This document shows positions 15,025 to 21,598 of a stretch of 39,709 bases of DNA, in pieces; the first letter of the stretch is position 1; each line of letters begins with the position of its first letter. The translations under genes were made by a program, and so were the position numbers. The stretch comes from a bacterium (lineage in GTDB: Bacteria; Myxococcota_A; UBA9160; UBA4427): NCBI GenBank assembly GCA_030432735.1, contig JAUIMK010000007.1, positions 1-39,709 of the forward strand. The letters run 5' to 3'. The notes under the pieces were generated by a model. The model did no database searches, was not told where the DNA came from, and saw only the letters and a list, made by a program, of their open reading frames with translations.

Positions 15025-16233
15025 ATGGCCCCGACCGCCCGCCCGTCCCGAACCGAAGACGTCCCCCTCCGCCTCGGCGAAGGCCGCATCAGCGGCGTCG
15101 CGTCCATCCTCCTCGGCGCCTGCGCCTTCGTCGCCGTGCTCTGCTTCCACTTCCCCGAGTACCTGACCACCCCGGAGCTCCGCGCCGGCTATCCCCACGC
15201 GCTGCTTCGAGACCTCCTCGTCGGCGGGATGGTCCTCGCCGTGGCCTGCGGCGCGGTCTCGGTCTTCCACTCCCGCTCGAAGCGCCTGGGTCTCACCGGG
15301 ATCGGTCTCGCCCTGGCGGCCCAGTGGCTTGGCGGCGCGAACATCGAGATCGAACACAGGGCGACGCCGCTCGTGACCTTCGGCTTCGACTGGCTCGTAC
15401 TGGCGCTCCTCGCCAACACGATCGTCTTCGTGTTCGTCGAACGCGTCTGGCCCCACGACCCGGACCAGCTCACGCTCCGCAAGGAGTGGAAGCTCGACCT
15501 GCTCTACTACGCGTTCAACCACGTGATGATCAGCGTGATCCTCCTCTGCACGACGTTCTTCTCGGAGGGGCTCTTCGGCTGGGCCGTCCACGACGGCGTG
15601 CAGGACGCGGTGCGCAGCCTCCCGGTCCTCGCGCAGTTCGTTCTGGTGCTCTTCGTCGCCGACTTCGCCCAGTACTGGGGCCACCGACTCATGCACGAGA
15701 ACCGCTTCCTCTGGAACTTCCACGCCGTTCACCACTGCCCGGCGCGAATGGACTGGCTCGCGGGCTCCCGCATCCACTTCGCGGAGGTGCTCTTCACGCG
15801 CTCGACGGTGCTGCTGCCGATCTTCCTGCTGGGCTTCTCGGAGGCGGCGATCAACGCCTACGTGGTCTGGGTCGGGATCCAGGGCGTGCTGATCCACTCG
15901 AATACGGGCCTGCGCGTAGGCTTCCTCGAGTACGTCTTCACGACGCCCCACTACCACCACTGGCACCACGCAGCCGACCCGGAGGCGATCGACAAGAACT
16001 ACGCCGCGAACCTGCCGGTCCTCGACATGCTCTTCGGCACGTACCACGCCGGCGCGCGGGACCGCTGGCCCGCGACCTACGGCGTCGTCGGCAAGCCCCT
16101 GCCCCACGGATTCGTGAGCCAGCACCTCTATCCGTTCATCGCGAAGCCCGCGCGCCCCGCGGAGGAGAACGTTCGATCCGCGGCGCATCGCGCGGCGACG
16201 CCGAGCGCGGAGGCTCCGCTCGCCGCCCGCTAG
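15025..16233 (+). CDS. Fatty acid hydroxylase/sterol desaturase superfamily membrane protein
   Basis: A 402-residue integral membrane di-iron enzyme. All three histidine clusters are present: H220-x3-H224 (H-R-L-M-H), H233-x2-H236-H237 (H-A-V-H-H), and H309-Y-H-H-W-H-H (309-315). Several membrane segments precede the first cluster. Members hydroxylate or desaturate sterols, fatty acids or alkyl-glycerol lipids; which one applies here is not clear. The ATG at 15025 has GAGGAG close upstream; an upstream extension in frame is GC-rich and featureless. The last 30 residues are a low-complexity Ala/Glu tail. Its TAG stop lies in the same CTAG as the stop of the convergent exchanger gene. Confidence 0.9.
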   Translation: MAPTARPSRTEDVPLRLGEGRISGVASILLGACAFVAVLCFHFPEYLTTPELRAGYPHALLRDLLVGGMVLAVACGAVSVFHSRSKRLGLTGIGLALAAQWLGGANIEIEHRATPLVTFGFDWLVLALLANTIVFVFVERVWPHDPDQLTLRKEWKLDLLYYAFNHVMISVILLCTTFFSEGLFGWAVHDGVQDAVRSLPVLAQFVLVLFVADFAQYWGHRLMHENRFLWNFHAVHHCPARMDWLAGSRIHFAEVLFTRSTVLLPIFLLGFSEAAINAYVVWVGIQGVLIHSNTGLRVGFLEYVFTTPHYHHWHHAADPEAIDKNYAANLPVLDMLFGTYHAGARDRWPATYGVVGKPLPHGFVSQHLYPFIAKPARPAEENVRSAAHRAATPSAEAPLAAR

Positions 16234-17204
16234 GCCACGCGCGCGGCGATGTAGCCGGCGTAGCCCACCAGGAGCAGCCACCCCTCCGCGTGGGTCACCC
16301 GGCGTCCGCCGTACGTGGAGCAGACGACCCAGAGCAGGACCGCCATCGCGACGACGGCCAGCAGATCGAGCACGCCGTTCTCGGGCACCGCGACCGGACG
16401 AATCGTGGACGTCGTCGCGAGCACGAAGAGCAGGTTGAAGATGTTCGAGCCGACGACGTTGCCGACGGCGAGGTCGGTGTCGCCCTGCCTTGCTGCGATG
16501 ATGCTCGTGCTCAGCTCGGGCAGGCTCGTGCCGACGGCGATCACGCTCAAGCCGATGACGGCGTCCGAGACCGAGAGCGCCTTCGCGAGACCCGTCGCCC
16601 CGCCGACCGTGAGCTGCCCCCCGACCGTGAGCAGCACCAGACCGACGAGGATCAGGCCGATCGCCCGCAGCACCGAGGCATAAGAGCGGATGCGCCGCTC
16701 CTCGAGCTGCTCGATCAGCGGGTCGACCGGCCGCGTCCTGAGGGTGTCGCCGATCGTGTAGTAGAGGAAGACCGCGAAGAACAGGAAGAGCAGGAGCCCG
16801 TCCCCGCGATCGTACTGGTTCACGGACGCGCCCCCGATCGAATCGATCCCCATCACGAGGACGGCGAGACTCGCGAGCAGCATCATCGGGATCTCGCGCC
16901 GGATGATCACGCCCTGGATCGCGAGGGGCCTGACGATCGCGGCCGCCCCGACGATCAGACCGACGTTCGCGAGGTTCGACCCCATGAGGTTCCCGAAGGC
17001 CACCTCGCCGCTGCCGCGGATCGCGGCGATCACGTTGACCGCGAACTCCGGCGCACTGGTCCCGAACGCGACGACGGTCAATCCGATCACGAGCGTCGAG
17101 ACGCCCATCGAGAGCGCCAGCGCGCTCGCGCTCGACACCAGCGTCCGGCCGCCCACGACGAGCAGCACGAGCCCGCCCACCAGCTGGAGACCGTCGACGA
17201 TCAA
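16230..17204 (-). CDS. Calcium/sodium antiporter (CaCA, YrbG-like)
   Basis: A 324-residue inner-membrane cation exchanger with ten or so hydrophobic segments in two halves. The two alpha repeats are plain: F-G-T-S-A-P-E-F with G-N-L-M-G-S-N-L-A-N, and V-G-T-S-L-P-E-L with G-N-V-V-G-S-N-I-F-N. The acidic residues in these motifs bind Ca2+ or Na+. A charged cytoplasmic loop (about 155-180) separates the halves. The stop overlaps the convergent hydroxylase stop. The crotonase gene lies 64 bases upstream on the same strand, but a shared function is not evident. Confidence 0.93.
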   Translation of the reverse strand: MIVDGLQLVGGLVLLVVGGRTLVSSASALALSMGVSTLVIGLTVVAFGTSAPEFAVNVIAAIRGSGEVAFGNLMGSNLANVGLIVGAAAIVRPLAIQGVIIRREIPMMLLASLAVLVMGIDSIGGASVNQYDRGDGLLLFLFFAVFLYYTIGDTLRTRPVDPLIEQLEERRIRSYASVLRAIGLILVGLVLLTVGGQLTVGGATGLAKALSVSDAVIGLSVIAVGTSLPELSTSIIAARQGDTDLAVGNVVGSNIFNLLFVLATTSTIRPVAVPENGVLDLLAVVAMAVLLWVVCSTYGGRRVTHAEGWLLLVGYAGYIAARVA

Positions 17205-17268
17205 GCGCCGGCCCCGCGCCCGGGGCCCCCTCCCGGCGCGAAAAGGCTCCGTCCGCCGGACCGCGGGC

Positions 17269-18066
17269 TCATCGCCCCTTCCAGCGCGGCGGCCGCTTCT
17301 CGGCGAACGCGAGGGGCCCCTCCACGAAGTCCTCGCTCTTCACCATGTCGCGGATCGCGGGATACTTCGCGGCCATCGCGTCCTCGACGGCGCCGTAGCG
17401 AAGCCCGTCCATCGCCGCCTGCTTGGTCGCGCGGACCGAGAGCGGCGCACATTCGACGATCTGATCCGCCCAGCGACGGGCCGCCGCCATCAGCTCGCCC
17501 GCCGGGACGACCTCGTTGACGAACCCCAGACGCTCGCCCTCCTCCGCGGAGACGCGTCGGCCCGTCAGCATCATCCCCATCGCGCGCTTGAGCCCGATCT
17601 GCCGCGGGAGGCGATGGACACCGCCCGCCAGCGCCGCGAGACCGACCTTCGGCTCCGGGAGGGCGAAGACCGCCTGGGTCGAAGCGATGATCAGGTCGCA
17701 GGCCAGCGCGATCTCGAAGCCCCCGCCCATCGCGACGCCGTTCACCGCCGCGATCACGGGCTTGGTGTTGTCGTAGCGACCGGTGAGACCGCCGAAGCCG
17801 CTCGCGGGCCCCGCCTTCATCTCGCCTCCCGACTCCTGCGCCTGGTACTTGAGATCGTTCCCCGCGGAGAAGGCGCGGTCGCCGGCGCCGGTGATGATCG
17901 CGACCCAGAGCTCCGGATCGGCGACGAACTCGTCGAAGACCGTCGCGAGCTCTTCGTTCGCCATCCAGTGGAGCGCGTTCATCCGCTCGGGACGATCGAT
18001 CGTGACCGTCAGGACGTGGCCGTCGACCTCGGTCGTGCAGAACTCGCGCGTCGTCTTCTCACCCAT
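17269..18066 (-). CDS. Enoyl-CoA hydratase/isomerase (crotonase) family protein
   Basis: A 265-residue crotonase. The oxyanion-hole strand D-R-A-F-S-A-G-N-D-L-K (63-73) and the G-G-G-F-E block lead to E118. The second catalytic-position glutamate is E138 in L-P-E-P-K-V-G-L. Both glutamates of canonical hydratases are therefore present, so water addition to a 2-enoyl-CoA is likely. The F-S-A-G-N-D-L-K pattern resembles carnitinyl-CoA dehydratase relatives, but the substrate cannot be fixed. The C-terminal P-P-x-W-K-G is typical of the family. A GGGAGG ribosome site stands before the ATG at 18066. Confidence 0.92.
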   Translation of the reverse strand: MGEKTTREFCTTEVDGHVLTVTIDRPERMNALHWMANEELATVFDEFVADPELWVAIITGAGDRAFSAGNDLKYQAQESGGEMKAGPASGFGGLTGRYDNTKPVIAAVNGVAMGGGFEIALACDLIIASTQAVFALPEPKVGLAALAGGVHRLPRQIGLKRAMGMMLTGRRVSAEEGERLGFVNEVVPAGELMAAARRWADQIVECAPLSVRATKQAAMDGLRYGAVEDAMAAKYPAIRDMVKSEDFVEGPLAFAEKRPPRWKGR

Positions 18067-18144
18067 CGCGTTCCCTCCCGCATCCGGCGGCTTGGCCGCG
18101 ACCTCGCCGAAGGACCTCGCCCAACGGCTTCGCCGCGACGCAGC

Positions 18145-19215
18145 CTAACGGCCTCTCCGCTTGCGCACCGCCTCGGCCAGCTGCGCGAAGATCGGCTCCG
18201 TCCGCTCCCAGCTCATGCACTTGTCCGTGATGCTCTGGCCGTAGACGAGTCCTTCGCGGCCCTGGGCCTGCGAGTGTTTCTGGTTCCCGTCGAGGAGGAA
18301 GCTCTCCATCATCAGCCCGAAGATCGCGTCGCTCCCCCCGGCGATCTGCTCGGCGAGCGAAGCCGCGACGGCGGGCTGCTTCTCGTGGTCCTTGCCGCTG
18401 TTGGCGTGGCTGCAGTCGACCATGATCCGGTTCGGGAGGTCCGCCTTCGCCAGCAGCTCCGAGACGCCGGCGATCGATTCCGCGTCGTAGTTCGGACCGC
18501 TCGTCCCACCGCGCAGGATCACGTGGCAGTAGGGATTGCCGCGGGTCGCGACGATGCCGGCGATGCCCTGCTTGGTCACCGAGAGGAAGTGGTGCTCGCC
18601 GGCGGCGGCGCCGATCGCGTCGATCGCCATCTGGACGGTGCCGTAGGTGCCGTTCTTGAAGCCGACGGGCATCGAGAGGCCGGACGCGAGCTCGCGGTGG
18701 ACCTGGCTCTCGCTCGTGCGCGCGCCGATCGCGCCCCAGGAAACGAGGTCCGCGTAGAACTGGGGCATGATCGGATCGAGGAACTCGCTGCCGGTCGGCA
18801 GGCCGAGGGCCGTCACGTCGAGCAGGAAGCCGCGCGCCTTCCGCAGGCCCGCGCGGATGGAGAAGCTGCCGTCGAGCTCCGGGTCGTTGATCAGCCCCTT
18901 CCAGCCGACGGTGGTGCGCGGCTTCTCGAAGTAGACGCGCATGACGATCGCGAGGTCGTCCTTCCACTTCTCTCGAAGCGGTGCGAGCCGGCGGGCGTAC
19001 TCGAGACCGGCTTCGGGATCGTGGATCGAGCAGGGACCGACGACCACGACCAGGCGATCGTCTTCGCCGTCGATGATCCGCTCGATCTCGCGCCGTCCCG
19101 CGAAGATCGTCTCGTTCTGGGCATCGGAGACGGGGAGATCCTCGATCAGGATCTCCGGCGCCATCAGGGGCCGGATGTTCTGGATCCGGACGTCATCGAT
19201 CTCGTGCAACACCAT
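18145..19215 (-). CDS. aroG: 3-deoxy-7-phosphoheptulonate synthase, class I (AroF/G/H type)
   Basis: A 356-residue cytoplasmic enzyme that joins phosphoenolpyruvate and erythrose 4-phosphate in the first step of aromatic amino acid synthesis. Diagnostic blocks are V-V-G-P-C-S-I-H-D with the metal ligand C62, Y-F-E-K-P-R-T-T-x-G-W-K-G, G-F-K-N-G-T, and the metal-binding D-C-S-H-A-N-S-G-K late in the chain. Length matches the E. coli enzymes, and the N-terminal 45 residues, which form the feedback-inhibitor site in that group, are present. Which amino acid inhibits it is not clear, so the symbol stands for the family. A sigma-70-like promoter is visible about 140 bases upstream. Confidence 0.94.
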   Translation of the reverse strand: MVLHEIDDVRIQNIRPLMAPEILIEDLPVSDAQNETIFAGRREIERIIDGEDDRLVVVVGPCSIHDPEAGLEYARRLAPLREKWKDDLAIVMRVYFEKPRTTVGWKGLINDPELDGSFSIRAGLRKARGFLLDVTALGLPTGSEFLDPIMPQFYADLVSWGAIGARTSESQVHRELASGLSMPVGFKNGTYGTVQMAIDAIGAAAGEHHFLSVTKQGIAGIVATRGNPYCHVILRGGTSGPNYDAESIAGVSELLAKADLPNRIMVDCSHANSGKDHEKQPAVAASLAEQIAGGSDAIFGLMMESFLLDGNQKHSQAQGREGLVYGQSITDKCMSWERTEPIFAQLAEAVRKRRGR

Positions 19216-19352
19216 GGCGGTTCCTCGCTCCCCGGACCGCCCGCGCCTCGCGAGGGCCGCCGCGGCGGAGTCTCCCGTCGCGCGCCCGAATGGCGCCGAT
19301 CACGGCCTCCGATGGGGATCCGGACCGCCCCTCTCCGGCGTCCGGACGGGGT

Positions 19353-19381
19353 TGTATACCGGGGCGCCGGAGTCGGGACAA
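19353..19381 (-). promoter_or_regulatory. Sigma-70-like promoter for the DAHP synthase gene
   Basis: On the minus strand, TTGTCC (19381-19376) is followed after exactly 17 bases by TATACA (19358-19353). Each hexamer matches the consensus at four or five positions, and the -10 is a rare AT-rich spot in this region. Start of transcription would be near 19346, leaving a leader of about 130 bases. No terminator-like attenuator or leader peptide rich in aromatic residues is apparent in that leader. Confidence 0.5.
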
Positions 19382-19444
19382 CCCCGGCCCGGGCGCCAAC
19401 CCCGCGAGATCACATGATTTTTCAGTGAGGCCGCCGCGAGGGCG

Positions 19445-19747
19445 TCAGCCGCCGACGTCCTCGGCGGCGCGGTAGGCGGACCAGATGCAGATCGCGTGCA
19501 CCAGGAACCCGGGGACGAAGAAGAGCCAGTAGGCGACGGCGGTGCCGACGAACCAGCCGACGGACGCGGTCAGGCGACCGGCGTAGAGATGACCGAGTCC
19601 CGGCCAGAAGAACGCGAGCACCGCCGCGATCCCGGGACTCGGCAGCCGCCGCACCCGGACCTCCCCCGGCTCGTCGAGACGCCGCTCCAGATCCTCGAGC
19701 TCCTCGCGCAGGCTGAAGCCCCGACGCCGATCCGCCATTCCGTCCAC
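19445..19747 (-). CDS. Small TM2-like membrane protein
   Basis: A 100-residue protein. The N-terminal 45 residues are charged and helical (L-R-E-E-L-E-D-L-E-R-R-L), followed by two hydrophobic segments at about 47-90, with P-S-P-G-I-A-A-V-L-A-F-F-W-P-G-L-G-H-L-Y-A-G as a TM2-style motif. The start is taken as GTG at 19747 because AGGAGG (19760-19755) sits seven bases upstream; an in-frame ATG at 19738 is possible but worse placed. TM2 proteins are small membrane proteins of unclear role. It lies between the divergent DAHP synthase promoter and the MocR gene without a clear functional link. Confidence 0.72.
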   Translation of the reverse strand: MDGMADRRRGFSLREELEDLERRLDEPGEVRVRRLPSPGIAAVLAFFWPGLGHLYAGRLTASVGWFVGTAVAYWLFFVPGFLVHAICIWSAYRAAEDVGG

Positions 19748-19849
19748 GATTCGTCCTCCTCGGGTGCGCCGCCTCCGCGGCGAATGCCCGGGGTATCGCA
19801 AGCGCCGTGCCGGCCGCGAGCGCGGCCGAAGGCCTGCGCCTGCGGGAAG

Positions 19850-19867
19850 TGTCGCCCCGGGGCGACA
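19850..19867. repeat. 18-bp perfect palindrome
   Basis: TGTCGCCCCGGGGCGACA is a perfect palindrome without a loop. It lies 60 bases beyond the stop of the MocR gene (minus strand) and about 100 bases upstream of the TM2-like gene. It could be a protein-binding site or a REP-like genome repeat, or act as a transcription barrier. No U-tract follows. Confidence 0.6.
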
Positions 19868-19926
19868 GTGTCGGGCACGGAGCGCAGTCTCTTCGCTGCA
19901 CCGTCGCCGAGCCACGACGCCCGGGA

Positions 19927-21495
19927 TCAGCGCGCCTCGGGCAGCGAGCCGAGGACGTCCGCGAGGATCCCCACGCCTTCGCGGATCGCTTCCGGGGAGA
20001 GCCGCGCGAAGCCCATCACCAGCTCGAGCTCCGCGTCCGGATCGGGTGCCAGATGACTCGGCGCCGCGGGGTAGAGCGCCACCCCTCGGCGCGCCGCGCG
20101 CTCGATCACGTCCCCGACGGACGCACCGGGGATCCCCGGAAAGCGGACCAGGAGATGCAGCCCCGCCCCGCTGTCCACGAAGCGCGCGGCGCCCTTCCCG
20201 AAGGACGCGTCGAACGCCTCGACGAGGGCCGCGCGGCTCGTCCCGTAGAGCGTCCGCGCACGACGAAGGTGGCGCTCGAAGTCCCCGCTCTCGAGGAAGC
20301 GCGCGAGGGCGTGCTGCTCGAAGCTCGGACTCGCCCAGTCCGCCAACCACTTCGCGTTCCGGAACACGCCGCGCAGCGCCGGGGGAACGACGAGGTACGC
20401 GATGCGAAGCGCGGGAAGCAGGGTCTTCGAGAAGGTCCCGACGTACGCGACGCGCCCCGCTTCGTCGAGACTCTTGAGCGAGGGGATCGCGCGGCCCCGA
20501 TAGCGGAACTCCGAGTCGTAGTCGTCCTCGACCACGTACGCGTCGTTTGCCTCGGCCCACTCGAGCAGCGCCTGCCGTCTCCGCAGAGAGAGCACGACCC
20601 CGGTCGGATACTGGTGCGACGGCGTGACGTAGGCGAGGCGCGCCCGTCGCAGCGCATCGGCGTCGACCCCGCCGAGATCGAGCCCCTCGCCGTCGACGGG
20701 CGCTCCGACGATCTCGGCCCCGGCCGCCTCGAAGCTCCGACGCGCCCCGAGATAGTGGGGATCCTCGAGGAGCACCGTGTCCCCCGGATCGAGGAAGAGG
20801 CGCGCCGCCAGGTCGAGCGCCTGGGCGACGCCGCCCACGACCAGCACGTCTTCCGGCTCGCAGTACACCGCCCGCGCCCGCGCCAGGTACGCGACGATCG
20901 CCTCCCGGAGCGCGAGGACCCCGCTCGGATCCGCGTAGTCGAACGCGTCCGGCGGAGCATGGTGCGCCGTCCGGACGAGATGCCGGCGCCAGTCCTCGTA
21001 GGACAATCGCTCGAGGTCCGGCACGCAGGGCCGGAAGTCGATCGCGATGCCGTTCCGTTGGTCGAGCCGGTCGTAGGGCGTGCGCGGGGAGCGCTGCGCG
21101 AGGCGCCGACCGTAGGCGGAGAGCCGTTCGCGAGGCCGCGCGTCCGACGCCGGGTCGGCGGAGGACTTGCCGCGCGCGGCGGAATCGTCCGACCGTGTCT
21201 CCGATTGCAGCTGCGGCGCGACGAAGGTCCCGGCACCGACCCGGGACACCACGTAGCCCTCGGCGCGCAGGGGCTCGAAGGCGGAGACGACGGTGTTGCG
21301 GGAGACCCCGAGCTCCACCGCCAGCGCGCGGGTGGTGGGCAGCCGGGTGCCGGCGGCGACGCGGCCGCTCAGGATCGCGTCCCGGATCGAGCGGTAGATC
21401 TGCTCGTAGAGCGCACCTTCTCCGTCGAGGGGGAGATCGCGGAGGCGTGTGGTCCGCTCGCGCGGTGCCGAACGCGGAGGAGAAGCGCTCGCCAT
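19927..21495 (-). CDS. MocR-type GntR regulator with aminotransferase domain
   Basis: A 522-residue fusion of a GntR winged helix and a fold-type I PLP aminotransferase domain, the MocR/PdxR/GabR architecture. The winged helix covers about 25-95 (L-Y-E-Q-I-Y-R-S-I-R-D-A-I, then S-R-N-T-V-V-S-A-F, ending G-A-G-T-F-V). The aminotransferase-like part begins near 150 and has the PLP lysine K357 in G-T-F-S-K-T-L-L-P-A-L-R. Such proteins bind PLP and an amino-compound effector and often control the adjacent divergent gene, here the molybdopterin oxidoreductase. The start at 21495 is chosen over an ATG at 21543 because repeats resembling operators lie between the two. Confidence 0.92.
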   Translation of the reverse strand: MASASPPRSAPRERTTRLRDLPLDGEGALYEQIYRSIRDAILSGRVAAGTRLPTTRALAVELGVSRNTVVSAFEPLRAEGYVVSRVGAGTFVAPQLQSETRSDDSAARGKSSADPASDARPRERLSAYGRRLAQRSPRTPYDRLDQRNGIAIDFRPCVPDLERLSYEDWRRHLVRTAHHAPPDAFDYADPSGVLALREAIVAYLARARAVYCEPEDVLVVGGVAQALDLAARLFLDPGDTVLLEDPHYLGARRSFEAAGAEIVGAPVDGEGLDLGGVDADALRRARLAYVTPSHQYPTGVVLSLRRRQALLEWAEANDAYVVEDDYDSEFRYRGRAIPSLKSLDEAGRVAYVGTFSKTLLPALRIAYLVVPPALRGVFRNAKWLADWASPSFEQHALARFLESGDFERHLRRARTLYGTSRAALVEAFDASFGKGAARFVDSGAGLHLLVRFPGIPGASVGDVIERAARRGVALYPAAPSHLAPDPDAELELVMGFARLSPEAIREGVGILADVLGSLPEAR

Positions 21496-21546
21496 GATTG
21501 GTACCTCAATCTTGTCATAGATTGGACCCAGCGAAAGTACCAAATC
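21496..21546. promoter_or_regulatory. Divergent MocR operator/promoter region
   Basis: Three related ten-base elements lie in 51 bases: GATTGGTACC (21496-21505), GATTGGACCC (21520-21529) and the inverted GTACCAAATC (21537-21546). Direct plus inverted elements of this kind are typical of MocR-family binding sites. On the minus strand TTGGTA and TATGAC, 18 bases apart, could be the MocR promoter, so binding would cause self-repression. Confidence 0.55.
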
Positions 21547-21598
21547 GCCCTACCCTCGTCCGCGTCGCCCACGCCGCCTCGACGAGGAGATCCCTGCC

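Noticed and set aside
19216-19346. Attenuator or riboswitch in the DAHP synthase leader
   Set aside because: Stems can be drawn because the leader is GC-rich, but no terminator with a U-run and no leader peptide rich in Trp, Phe or Tyr is visible.
16903-19428. Plus-strand open frame of 841 codons
   Set aside because: It is antisense to the exchanger, crotonase and DAHP synthase genes, all of which have intact motifs.
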